Source: Acidobacteriota bacterium (GTDB lineage Bacteria > Acidobacteriota > Terriglobia > Terriglobales > Acidobacteriaceae). From it: DNA of 13,048 bases. Positions 1 through 6,679 of the stretch are shown piece after piece. Each line of letters starts with the position of its first letter. The first letter of the stretch is position 1. Where the stretch lies: assembly GCA_028873155.1 (NCBI GenBank), contig JAGWML010000063.1:1-13048 (forward strand), written 5' to 3'. The notes beneath the pieces are model-generated. The model was given only the letters and a program-made list of their open reading frames with translations, searched no databases and was not told where the DNA came from. A program made the translations under genes and the position numbers.

Positions 1-5
1 TCCCC

Positions 6-848
6 TCACCCAATCACCGCATTATCAATCAGCCGCGTCGCGCCCGCCCACGCCGCGACGGCAAACAGCGTGCCCGGCGTCGCCATCTCCACCGGCTCCA
101 GCGTCGCCCACTCCACCAGGTCGGCATAATCCACGCGCACCGCAGGCTCGGTCGCCAGCGTGGCCCGCGCCGCTTCCAGCAGCATCGCCGCCCGCCGCTC
201 GCCGCTCGCCACCAGCGCCTCCACGCGCCGCACCGCCCGGCTCAGCGCCAGCGCCTGCCGCCGTTCTTCTGGACTCAAATACACATTCCGCGAGCTCAGC
301 GCCAGCCCATCCGGCTCGCGCACGATCGGACACACCACCAGCTCCGTCCCAATCCGCAGGTCGCGCACCATCCGCCGCAGCACCGCCACCTGCGCCGCAT
401 CCTTCTGCCCGAAATACGCCCTGTCCGCCTCCGCCGCAATCAGCAGCTTGGCCACCACCGTCGCCACCCCGCGAAAGTGTCCCGGCCGGGACTTGCCGTC
501 CAGGCGATCCCCGATGCCTTCCACGTCGACAAAAGTCGCCGCACCCGCCGGATACATCTCCTCCACGGGCGGCGCAAACACGATGCGCGCACCCTCGCGC
601 TCCGCCAGCATGCAATCCGTCTCAAACGTCCGTGGATAGCGGTCGAAATCCTCATGCGGTCCAAACTGCGTGGGATTCACAAAGATCGTCACCGCCGCAT
701 GGCCACACTGCTCCGCCGCCGCGCGAATCAGCGATGCATGGCCCGCGTGCAGCGCGCCCATCGTCGGCACCAGCCCCACCGTCTCATCCTGCATCCGGAT
801 CGCCCGCGACCAGCCGCGCAGCGCATCCACCGTGCGCAGTATCTCCAT
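6..848 (-). CDS. panC: Pantoate--beta-alanine ligase (pantothenate synthetase)
   Basis: Cytoplasmic enzyme that joins D-pantoate and beta-alanine with ATP, via a pantoyl-adenylate, to make pantothenate for coenzyme A. The 280-residue length is normal for the family. Visible motifs: PTMGALHAGH (residues 28-37, nucleotide-binding HxGH-type signature), FVNPTQF (56-62), KSRPGHFRGV (119-128), FGQKDAAQ (146-153) and LSSRNVYLS (184-192). No key motif is missing. The chosen start is the ATG at 848, preceded by GAGGA about 7 bases upstream; a TTG one codon earlier is also open but less likely. Its ATG shares one base with the panB stop (TGATG), so it is probably translationally coupled to panB and transcribed with it. 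The stop lies 6 bases from the window edge. No panD is visible here. Confidence 0.97.
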   Translation of the reverse strand: MEILRTVDALRGWSRAIRMQDETVGLVPTMGALHAGHASLIRAAAEQCGHAAVTIFVNPTQFGPHEDFDRYPRTFETDCMLAEREGARIVFAPPVEEMYPAGAATFVDVEGIGDRLDGKSRPGHFRGVATVVAKLLIAAEADRAYFGQKDAAQVAVLRRMVRDLRIGTELVVCPIVREPDGLALSSRNVYLSPEERRQALALSRAVRRVEALVASGERRAAMLLEAARATLATEPAVRVDYADLVEWATLEPVEMATPGTLFAVAAWAGATRLIDNAVIG

Positions 849-1765
849 CAAATCTTCCTCAGCGCGTGCACCTTGGCCGCGCGCGGCTTCGCATCCAGCG
901 CGCCCTGCGCGGGCTTCGGCAGGTGATAGCTTTCCTCATCCGACGGAAACGCGTGTCGCTCCACGTCTTCCCGGTAATGCTCCACCGCCTCGCGCACCAG
1001 AGCCGCCGCATCCGCATAGCGCCGCACAAACTTCGCCGGCGGCGCAAACGTCAGGTTCACCATGTCGTGGAAGACCAGGATCTGCCCATCGCAATCCGGC
1101 CCCGCGCCAATCCCGATCGTCGGGATCGCCAGCTCCGCCGTAATCGCCACCGCCACTTCGCGCGGCACGCCTTCCAGCACCAGCGCGCCCGCGCCCGCCT
1201 CGGCCAGCGCCTGTGCATCGGCGCGCAGTTGCTTCACCGTCTCTTCCGTTCGCGCCTGCACGCGGTAGCCGCCCATCTTGTGCACGCTCTGCGGCGTCAG
1301 TCCCAGGTGCCCCACCACGGGAATCTCCGCCGTCGTGAGCGCCCGCACCAATTCCACGCGCGGCCCTTCAATCTTCACCGCCTCCGCGCCCGCCTCTTTG
1401 ATAAAGCGCACCGCGTTCGCCACGCCCTCGGCCACCGTGCCGTGGTAGCTGCCAAACGGCATATCCGCCACCACCAGCGCGCGCTTTACTGCACGCCGCA
1501 CCGCGCGCGTGTGGTGCAGCATCTCGTCCACCGTCACGGCCAGTGTGTTCTCGTGGCCCAGCACCACCATGGCCAGCGAATCGCCCACGAGAATCAGGTC
1601 GATTCCCGCCTCGTCAACAAGGCGCGAGGTCGCATAGTCATACGCCGTCAGCGCGCTGATCACCCTGCCCTGCCGTTTCATCTCGGCCAGCGCAGGCATC
1701 GTCACTTTTGTCAGAGGGGTTCCGGTGGAAGGCGCTCCACCGCCGGGGAAGCTTGTCAGGCTCAT
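848..1765 (-). CDS. panB: 3-methyl-2-oxobutanoate hydroxymethyltransferase (ketopantoate hydroxymethyltransferase)
   Basis: First committed step of pantothenate synthesis: it transfers a hydroxymethyl group from 5,10-methylene-tetrahydrofolate to 2-oxoisovalerate, giving ketopantoate. Cytoplasmic, Mg-dependent TIM barrel. Residues seen (305-residue form): GDS with metal ligand D62, DMPFGSYH with D101, VKIEGP (130-135), HLGLTPQSVHKMGGY (153-167), and LVLEGVP with the probable general base E198. The start is ATG 1765, chosen because GGAG lies 6 bases upstream (1772-1775). A GTG at 1792 is in frame and would add nine residues but has no Shine-Dalgarno match. The C-terminal tail after about residue 270 is longer than in the shortest family members. 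It leads the panB-panC pair; a TATACT box upstream at 1818-1823 is a candidate promoter. Confidence 0.97.
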   Translation of the reverse strand: MSLTSFPGGGAPSTGTPLTKVTMPALAEMKRQGRVISALTAYDYATSRLVDEAGIDLILVGDSLAMVVLGHENTLAVTVDEMLHHTRAVRRAVKRALVVADMPFGSYHGTVAEGVANAVRFIKEAGAEAVKIEGPRVELVRALTTAEIPVVGHLGLTPQSVHKMGGYRVQARTEETVKQLRADAQALAEAGAGALVLEGVPREVAVAITAELAIPTIGIGAGPDCDGQILVFHDMVNLTFAPPAKFVRRYADAAALVREAVEHYREDVERHAFPSDEESYHLPKPAQGALDAKPRAAKVHALRKI

Positions 1766-1771
1766 CGTCGT

Positions 1772-1775
1772 CTCC
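1772..1775 (-). promoter_or_regulatory. Ribosome binding site deciding the panB start
   Basis: Read on the minus strand this is GGAG, 6 bases before the ATG at 1765. The alternative GTG start at 1792 has no comparable match, so this site favours the shorter protein. Confidence 0.6.
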
Positions 1776-1817
1776 AGTGTCGCTCCGTTCACCCAGGATG
1801 CGACCCGAACACCTGTG

Positions 1818-1845
1818 AGTATACGCCCGTCGTTCCTCGCGCGAG
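1818..1845 (-). promoter_or_regulatory. Candidate panBC promoter with a palindrome at the -35 position
   Basis: On the minus strand TATACT (1818-1823) is a close match to a sigma-70 type -10 box and would give a leader of roughly 45 bases before panB. There is no recognisable -35 hexamer at the usual spacing. In its place lies a perfect 10-bp palindrome, CTCGCGCGAG (1836-1845). This could be a regulator site, but short GC palindromes also arise by chance in GC-rich DNA. Confidence 0.35.
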
Positions 1846-1853
1846 ACCTGCAG

Positions 1854-2336
1854 TCACGCGGTATCGCTGGTCATGATCAGCAGATTCCTGACCAGATCCC
1901 CGGCAAGCTCGTCGTTGCTGACCGGCAATCCTGTCTGAAGGTCCGTCCAAACGGCTTTGCTCGAATGGGACTGTGTATTGGCTGAAAGTTCAAGCTTCCG
2001 ATTGAAATTCGGGCAGTGGGGAAACTCGCACATCACTCGGTCCCGCTCCGGAACGAACGCGAGCTTGAACCCAGGACCGTAAGGCAAATGAACCAGCAGC
2101 TCTTCAGTTGGGCTGGTCCGCTCATCGCAAAGTACCGTTTCTCCGGCACTTCGGTTCGTCTGCGCAACGAGTCTTCGAACACATGTGCAAAGATCGACCC
2201 AGAAAAGACTGCCTCGCGTCGATCGTGACCAAATCAGAGAGGAGCCCGGAAAGTCATGCCTTGCCATGCTGGTCGCCTCCTCAAGCCGGAACGTCGCATC
2301 GCACTCATTGTTTACGAGATTTTCAAAATACGCCAT
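1854..2336 (-). CDS. Conserved-looking hypothetical protein, 160 residues
   Basis: I do not recognise this protein. It reads as a soluble globular protein: no signal peptide, no membrane segment, mixed composition, and codon choice that is visibly less GC-biased at third positions than panB, panC or hemL. Six cysteines are present (C12, C50, C52, C70, C103, C108), including a CTC pair and a CxxxxC pair in the segment CEFPHC (103-108). I infer it is a real gene because the frame has protein-like composition over its whole length and fits between its neighbours. The start is uncertain: ATG 2336 is used here because the N-terminal segment looks natural, but ATG 2267 has a strong GAGGAGG 8 bases upstream and would give 137 residues; a GTG at 2345 is also open. 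It sits 88 bases upstream of panB on the same strand and is divergent from the deacetylase gene. No function is proposed. Confidence 0.6.
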   Translation of the reverse strand: MAYFENLVNNECDATFRLEEATSMARHDFPGSSLIWSRSTRGSLFWVDLCTCVRRLVAQTNRSAGETVLCDERTSPTEELLVHLPYGPGFKLAFVPERDRVMCEFPHCPNFNRKLELSANTQSHSSKAVWTDLQTGLPVSNDELAGDLVRNLLIMTSDTA

Positions 2337-2475
2337 GCTTTGCACGACTTTATTTTTGGCGAGCGGTACCCCCCGCCGTTCGTGCTCCTCCCCGAAGGAC
2401 GGCAGTAGTCATTCCTTCAGCCGCGCCTCCGCCCCTTGCCACCCCGTCCCTTCGCGCCGCACACTGAATGGCAGC

Positions 2476-3213
2476 ATGTCCCCAACCCTCGAAACCGGCC
2501 TCGTCGCCGGCCTCGGCTCGCTCACCGCCGCAAGCCTCGCCCTCGGCGGATACGCCTACGCCGCCATGTGGCCGCCTTCCGAGCTTTTCGGTCCCGCTCT
2601 CCGCGCCCCGCGGAGGCCCGGCGAACTCGCACTCACCTTCGACGACGGCCCCAACCCCGCCTGGACGCCTCAACTGCTCGACGCGCTCGCCTCCCACAAC
2701 ATCCGCGCCACGTTTTTTCTCGTTGGCCGCTACGCCCAGGTCGTCCCCGATCTCGTCCGCCGTATCCAGCAAGGCGGCCACCTCATCGGCAACCACTCCT
2801 GGTCGCACCCGAATCTCGCCTTCACGGCCGCCTCCAAAGTCCGTGAAGAGCTGCGCACCACGCAGGACACCCTCGCGCAAATCACCGGCCAGCCCATTCG
2901 CTTTTTCCGCCCGCCCTTCGGCGCGCGCCGTCCCTTCGTGCTGCGCACCGCACGCGCGCTGGGCATGGAACCGGTCCTCTGGAACGCCATCACCAACGAC
3001 TGGAGCGAACCCTCCGCCGAGCGTATCGCCCTGCGCCTGGCCACGCTCATCGTGCGCAACCAGAAGAGCGGCTTCGCCACCAACATCGTGCTCCACGACG
3101 GCGGCCACCGCACCATCGGGGCCAATCGCGGCCCGAGCGTCGCCGCCGCAACAGACCTCATCCGCCGCTACCGCTACTCCCACCGCTTCATCACGCTCGA
3201 TACCTGGATGTAA
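2476..3213 (+). CDS. Polysaccharide deacetylase (NodB homology, carbohydrate esterase family 4), membrane-anchored
   Basis: Probable metal-dependent deacetylase acting on N-acetylated glycans such as peptidoglycan or a chitin-like polymer outside the inner membrane; the substrate cannot be told from sequence. The 245-residue form starts with a hydrophobic segment (about residues 7-31) that would act as an uncleaved anchor or signal. The NodB motifs are in order: TFDDGP (54-59, catalytic base D56 and metal ligand D57), NHSWSH (106-111, metal ligands H107 and H111), RPPFGARR (145-152), a DW pair (175-176) and VLHDGG (205-210, H207). All key residues are present, so it should be active. The start at ATG 2476 lacks a clear Shine-Dalgarno sequence. 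The frame is open upstream to 2185, but that extension is not protein-like and overlaps the divergent gene. It converges with hemL. Confidence 0.9.
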   Translation: MSPTLETGLVAGLGSLTAASLALGGYAYAAMWPPSELFGPALRAPRRPGELALTFDDGPNPAWTPQLLDALASHNIRATFFLVGRYAQVVPDLVRRIQQGGHLIGNHSWSHPNLAFTAASKVREELRTTQDTLAQITGQPIRFFRPPFGARRPFVLRTARALGMEPVLWNAITNDWSEPSAERIALRLATLIVRNQKSGFATNIVLHDGGHRTIGANRGPSVAAATDLIRRYRYSHRFITLDTWM

Positions 3214-3219
3214 TCGACC
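3214..3219. other. Six-base gap between convergent stop codons
   Basis: The deacetylase TAA ends at 3213 and the hemL TAG (minus strand) ends at 3220. No hairpin terminator can fit between them, so each transcript probably runs into the other gene's 3' end. Confidence 0.85.
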
Positions 3220-4527
3220 CTACGCTCGCAGTGCTTCGCGCGCTGCCTCAATTGTTGCCCGCACTTCCGCTTCGCCGTGTGCCGTGCTCACAAACGCCGC
3301 TTCAAACTGCGACGGCGGCAGCCACACGCCGCGGTCCAGCATGGCCCGGTGGAACCGACCGAACCGCTCCGTGTCGCTCGTCGCCGCCTCGGCATAATTC
3401 CGCACCGGCCCCGGCGTAAAGAACCACGTCCCCATCGACCCCACGCGGTTCAGCGTAATCGCCACACCGGCTTTCGCCGCCTCTGCCGCCACGCCTTCAA
3501 ACACCGCCTTCGCCGTCGCCTCCAGGTGCGGATACACCGTCCCCGCGTGCTCCTGCAGGTACCCCACTGTCGCCAGTCCCGCCGCCATCGCCAGCGGATT
3601 TCCGCTCAGTGTGCCCGCCTGATACACCGGCCCCAGCGGCGCCAGCATATCCATGATTTGGCGCTTCCCGCCGAACACCCCCACCGGCAGCCCGCCACCC
3701 ACAATCTTGCCCAGCGTTACCAGGTCTGCGTCGATGCCATAGCGCTCACACGCGCCGCCCAGCGCCACGCGAAAGCCGGTCATCACTTCGTCCACAATCA
3801 GCAGCGCGCCCTCGCGTGCCGTCACCGCGCGCAATCCGTCCAGATATCCCTCCGCCGGCGCAATGCATCCCGCATTCCCCACCACCGGCTCCAGAATCAC
3901 CGCCGCGATTGCGCCACGATGCACCGCAAACGCCGCTTCCACCGCGGCAAGATCGTTATAGGGCAGCGCCAGCGTCAGTTGGGCAATCTCCTCCGGCACG
4001 CCCGCCGAGCCGGGAATCCCAAACGTCGCCACGCCCGATCCAGCCTTCACCAGCAGCCCGTCGGCATGCCCGTGATAGCAGCCCTCGAACTTGACGATCA
4101 TTTTTCGCCCCGTCGCCGCGCGCGCCAGCCTTATCGCCGACATCGTCGCCTCGGTCCCCGAGCTCACAAAGCGCATCTTCTCCAGGGCCGGATAGCACGC
4201 AGTGACGCGCTCCGCCAACTCCGCCTCGGCAGCCGTGGACGCGCCAAAGCTCGCCGAGTTCCGGGCCGCCCGCTCAATCGCCTCCACCACGGGCGCAAAC
4301 GCGTGCCCCAGAATCATCGGCCCCCACGAGCCAAAGTAGTCGATATAACGGTTCCCGTCCGCATCCGTCAGCCACGCGCCCTCAGCGCGCGCCACAAATG
4401 GCGGAGCCCCGCCCACGGCGCGAAAGGCCCGTACCGGCGAATTCACTCCGCCCGGGAAAAGGCGCTCCGCGCGTTCCTGCAACGCCTTTGACCGGGTCCT
4501 ATCCCGCGTATCCATCCGTGTGCTCAT
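3220..4527 (-). CDS. hemL: Glutamate-1-semialdehyde 2,1-aminomutase
   Basis: Pyridoxal-phosphate enzyme of the C5 pathway: it moves the amino group of glutamate-1-semialdehyde to make 5-aminolevulinate, the precursor of heme and other tetrapyrroles. Cytoplasmic, class III aminotransferase fold. The 435-residue length fits the family (about 430). Seen: LFPGGVNSPVRAF (23-35), SSGTEATMSAIRLAR (122-136, phosphate binding), GCYHGHADG (149-157), LIVDEVMTGFR (243-253, D246 contacts the PLP ring) and the PLP lysine K274 in LGKIVGGGLP. The start is ATG 4527 with GGAG 5 bases upstream (4533-4536). It is apparently transcribed alone: the maturase gene upstream is on the same strand but 346 bases away, and no other heme gene is in the window. 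Its leader carries interleaved inverted repeats. Confidence 0.97.
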   Translation of the reverse strand: MSTRMDTRDRTRSKALQERAERLFPGGVNSPVRAFRAVGGAPPFVARAEGAWLTDADGNRYIDYFGSWGPMILGHAFAPVVEAIERAARNSASFGASTAAEAELAERVTACYPALEKMRFVSSGTEATMSAIRLARAATGRKMIVKFEGCYHGHADGLLVKAGSGVATFGIPGSAGVPEEIAQLTLALPYNDLAAVEAAFAVHRGAIAAVILEPVVGNAGCIAPAEGYLDGLRAVTAREGALLIVDEVMTGFRVALGGACERYGIDADLVTLGKIVGGGLPVGVFGGKRQIMDMLAPLGPVYQAGTLSGNPLAMAAGLATVGYLQEHAGTVYPHLEATAKAVFEGVAAEAAKAGVAITLNRVGSMGTWFFTPGPVRNYAEAATSDTERFGRFHRAMLDRGVWLPPSQFEAAFVSTAHGEAEVRATIEAAREALRA

Positions 4528-4567
4528 CGTGGCTCCAGTATAAATTCCATGCGCTTGCGTTCCGGCA

Positions 4568-4607
4568 CGCCGGGTGGGCCGTTCAGACTACCCGGCGCGA
4601 AACGGCC
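4568..4607 (-). repeat. Interleaved inverted repeats in the hemL leader
   Basis: Two perfect inverted repeats interlock. CGCCGGGT (4568-4575) pairs with ACCCGGCG (4590-4597), and GGCCGTT (4577-4583) pairs with AACGGCC (4601-4607). Because each repeat has one arm inside the other's loop, both stems cannot form together as simple hairpins. The arrangement is either two alternative folds or a pseudoknot; a single base between two of the arms makes a full pseudoknot sterically difficult. It begins 40 bases upstream of the hemL ATG. No T-run follows, so it is not a classical terminator. Confidence 0.55.
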
Positions 4608-4777
4608 AAAAGCATTACAGAAATCGATTCTCGGCGCTCTCTCCGGATCGCGCAGTATGTGCATAGCGGCACTCGAGGCTGCAGGCAGTCCGCAGCAGTG
4701 CAAGCGACGCGGTTCTGATGGGGTCTTCGATGGCCGTCAGCCAAGCCAGGTATCCCCGAGCGATCGTCAGGTGGAAG

Positions 4778-4789
4778 CAGGCCGGCCTG
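4778..4789. repeat. Perfect 12-bp palindrome
   Basis: CAGGCCGGCCTG reads the same on both strands. It lies in the gap between the maturase and hemL. It could be a protein site or simply a product of GC-rich sequence. Confidence 0.4.
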
Positions 4790-4873
4790 GCTCGCGCATG
4801 AAGGAATCAGGGAATCGAGAAGTTGAAGTTTCCGCCGGCGTGGCCATGCGGAACCGGTCACACACTCGCTCGC

Positions 4874-6172
4874 TCATTTAGCGCAGCAATGCTTGAACTT
4901 TCTTCCACTCCCGCACGGACAAGGATCATTTCGGCCAGCCGTTTTGAGCTCCGTCTGGCGCGTCTGTGCGGCGACCCACTGCATGACATTCGCAGGCGCT
5001 CTGTTCGAAGCCAGCTCTGCCGCCATGAATCGCATATACGGATCGATATGGCGGAAAAACATCTTGTAGCCCGCACACAGGTAGTTCAGGCCAGCTTCGC
5101 CATCTGGAGTGCTGGCGAACCGATGCTTGGGACACTCGCCATTGCAGGCAAACCGAACGTCGCATTCGCGGCAGTATCGCGGCAGCGTCGATTCCTTCGC
5201 TTCGCCGAAGCTGCGCTGCTGGTCGGAGTGGACGAGTGTCTCCAGCGGGGATTCCATGATGTTCCCGAGGCGGTTCTGCGGATAGACGAAGTGATCGCAG
5301 GAGTACAGGTCACCGCCATGCTCAATGGCGAGCGCCGCGCCGCACTGCTTTCTAAAGACGCACAAGCTTGCTTCCATGCCAGCCCACATCTCGAGGCTCA
5401 CGTCGAAGAGCTGCACATAGGTTCGGCCCACATCCTTGCGCACCCACTCGTCAAATATGGAGCACAGGAATCTTCCAAATTGCCGCGGCTCGACGGACCA
5501 CGGCGCCACTTGCGCGGCTCCGCCAAAGTCGGGCGAGATCAGTTGCAGTCCATCCGCAGTGACCTGATGTGCAATCCGCTCCACGATGGGGATGAATTGC
5601 ATGAAGCCGCTGCCGTTCTCCTTGAGGAAGCGATAGATTGCAAGCGGGTGGTCTGCGTTGGCGTGGTGCACCGTTGTCAACGTGTTGAATTCCACGCCAT
5701 TGCGCTTCAGCGTTTCCAAGCCACGCATCACGCGATCGAAGGTCGGCTGTCCGCCTTTGTCGAGGCGGTAAGTATCGTGTAACTCGCGAGGACCGTCAAT
5801 CGAAAGACCAACGAGAAAATCGTTCTCCTTGAAGAGAGCGGCCCAATCGTCCTTGAGCAGCACACCGTTCGTTTGGAAGGCGTTCCTGATCTGCTTGCCG
5901 TTCGCATACTTCCTCTGGATTGCAACCAGGTTTCGGAAGTAGTCCACTCCCAGCAGCGTCGGCTCGCCTCCCTGCCATGCGAAATCCACGACCGGCGTGT
6001 CGTGCGCCTCGATGTACTGGCGAATGTAGCTGTCGAGGACTTCTTCCTTCATCGCCCACTTCGACACCTGAGGGTAGAGCGATTCTTTCTCGAGATAAAA
6101 GCAGTATTTGCAGTCGAGATTGCAAATCGGCCCGATGGGCTTGGCCATCACGTGAAAGTTGGTAGTGCTCAT
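4874..6172 (-). CDS. Anaerobic sulfatase-maturating enzyme (anSME), radical SAM with SPASM domain and C-terminal SEC-C motif
   Basis: Iron-sulfur enzyme that uses S-adenosylmethionine radicals to oxidise a Cys or Ser in a sulfatase to the catalytic formylglycine. The 432-residue protein is intact. The radical-SAM cluster motif is CNLDCKYC (C17, C21, C24), followed by WQGGEPTLL (66-74) and LSIDGPRELHDTYR (123-136), typical of anSMEs. The SPASM cysteines have near family spacing: C271, C277, C292, C334, C337, C343, C347, C366. D293, right after C292, matches the catalytic aspartate of characterised anSMEs. The end adds a SEC-C type zinc motif, CPCGSGRKFKHCC (C418, C420, C429, C430), which core anSMEs do not need. 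The start is ATG 6172 with GAGG 5 bases upstream (6178-6181). Codon use looks less GC-biased than in panBC or hemL, so acquisition by transfer is possible. No sulfatase gene is visible; the substrate must be encoded elsewhere. A maturase for another peptide substrate is the main alternative. Confidence 0.92.
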   Translation of the reverse strand: MSTTNFHVMAKPIGPICNLDCKYCFYLEKESLYPQVSKWAMKEEVLDSYIRQYIEAHDTPVVDFAWQGGEPTLLGVDYFRNLVAIQRKYANGKQIRNAFQTNGVLLKDDWAALFKENDFLVGLSIDGPRELHDTYRLDKGGQPTFDRVMRGLETLKRNGVEFNTLTTVHHANADHPLAIYRFLKENGSGFMQFIPIVERIAHQVTADGLQLISPDFGGAAQVAPWSVEPRQFGRFLCSIFDEWVRKDVGRTYVQLFDVSLEMWAGMEASLCVFRKQCGAALAIEHGGDLYSCDHFVYPQNRLGNIMESPLETLVHSDQQRSFGEAKESTLPRYCRECDVRFACNGECPKHRFASTPDGEAGLNYLCAGYKMFFRHIDPYMRFMAAELASNRAPANVMQWVAAQTRQTELKTAGRNDPCPCGSGRKFKHCCAK

Positions 6173-6182
6173 GGTGACCTCG

Positions 6183-6198
6183 CAGGGCGCCCGCCCTG
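6183..6198 (-). repeat. Hairpin next to the maturase ribosome binding site
   Basis: CAGGGC (6183-6188) and GCCCTG (6193-6198) form a 6-bp GC-rich stem with a four-base loop. On the minus strand it ends immediately before the GAGG ribosome binding site of the maturase gene. It could affect ribosome access; this is inference. Confidence 0.4.
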
Positions 6199-6253
6199 GA
6201 TGTGCAGATTGGGCTCTTCTGCTGCTGCACTTCCTGGAGTACTGCCAGCCGCC

Positions 6254-6279
6254 ATTTTACTCGATGGGCGAATTCGCCC
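6254..6279 (-). promoter_or_regulatory. Candidate maturase promoter with a 14-bp palindromic operator-like site
   Basis: On the minus strand TAAAAT (6254-6259) resembles a -10 box and would start a transcript about 75 bases before the maturase ATG. Six bases upstream of it lies the perfect palindrome GGGCGAATTCGCCC (6266-6279), in the spacer where a repressor would block polymerase. The -35 match is poor. The palindrome is certain; the promoter and operator roles are inferred. Confidence 0.4.
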
Positions 6280-6336
6280 CGAACCGTACTGGATGTCGCA
6301 GCAACGTCGGAACAGCGATCAAGCAATTATCTATGA

Positions 6337-6364
6337 GGCGCGCATCGTTCAAAAGATGCGCGCC
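6337..6364. repeat. Strong isolated hairpin (10-bp perfect stem, 8-base loop)
   Basis: GGCGCGCATC (6337-6346) and GATGCGCGCC (6355-6364) are exact reverse complements around the loop GTTCAAAA. There is no T-run after either side, so it is not a standard intrinsic terminator. It lies far from both flanking start codons (about 165 bases from the maturase and 500 from the TIG gene). It could be a protein-binding dyad, part of an untranslated RNA, or an insulator between divergent units. Confidence 0.55.
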
Positions 6365-6623
6365 GTCGAATGGCAGTGGCTTGAGTTGCGCAGGAATGCG
6401 ATTGGAAGGCCTCGTCCCTACATTCAAGCTCAAAGAGAGGACGGCCGTTTGTTGTCGAGAGTCGTCTGTCGTCAATCGGGAGGAATTGGATTGGGCCGAT
6501 TCGCATGAAAAGGCGGACAGTTGCGCGAGTCCTTATCGAACGGCGCGAATCTTGCGGAAGGCAGCTTCATCAAGGCGCGCCGGCCGCAAGGGTACTTTCG
6601 GTGCAAATACGGCCCGCTCAATG

Positions 6624-6655
6624 TTGGACCCTTTTGCGGATGCGCATGGTATGAT
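6624..6655 (+). promoter_or_regulatory. Candidate promoter of the TIG-domain operon (extended -10)
   Basis: TATGAT (6650-6655) is preceded by TG with one intervening base (6647-6648), an extended -10 pattern. A TTGGAC (6624-6629) could be a -35 element, but the 20-base spacer is longer than optimal. A start near 6662 would leave a leader of about 205 bases before the GTG at 6868. Confidence 0.35.
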
Positions 6656-6679
6656 TCTTCGGCGTAACCCTTAGAAATG

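Larger units (their letters stand above)
4528..4873. other. Non-coding stretch between the maturase stop and the hemL start
   Basis: No convincing gene is seen. The only sizeable open frames have no ribosome binding site and unnatural composition. It holds interleaved inverted repeats at 4568-4607, a perfect 12-bp palindrome CAGGCCGGCCTG at 4778-4789, and a weak 6-bp stem (TTCCGC 4830-4835, GCGGAA 4848-4853) just after the maturase stop. That stem lacks a T-run, so I do not call it a terminator. No tRNA or other known RNA motif was recognised. Confidence 0.6.

Noticed and set aside
632..1876. Long plus-strand open frame (about 414 codons) opposite panC and panB
   Set aside because: It is antisense to two certain genes and is Arg/His/Pro-rich, as expected from reading GC-rich coding DNA on the wrong strand.
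2185..2475. N-terminal extension of the polysaccharide deacetylase
   Set aside because: The frame is open, but the 97 extra residues are Arg/Ser-rich, lack a motif and overlap the divergent gene; the membrane anchor begins naturally at 2476.
3277..4491. Long plus-strand open frame (about 404 codons) opposite hemL
   Set aside because: Arg/His/Gln-rich shadow of hemL with no domain or ribosome binding site.
4537..4542. TATACT (minus strand) just before hemL as a -10 box
   Set aside because: It would start the transcript within about 3 bases of the ATG and lose the good ribosome binding site; no -35 match is present.
4830..4853. Possible terminator after the maturase stop
   Set aside because: Only a 6-bp stem with a 12-base loop and no T-run.
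4583..4861. Minus-strand 92-codon frame between the maturase and hemL
   Set aside because: Composition is not protein-like, no start signal, and it runs through the palindrome and the repeat arms.
6642..6654. 13-base match ATGCGCATGGTAT shared with 10673-10685
   Set aside because: About one such 13-base repeat is expected by chance in a window of this size.
6159..6674. Plus-strand 171-codon frame after the maturase start
   Set aside because: No ribosome binding site, odd composition, and it overlaps the maturase start and several inverted repeats.
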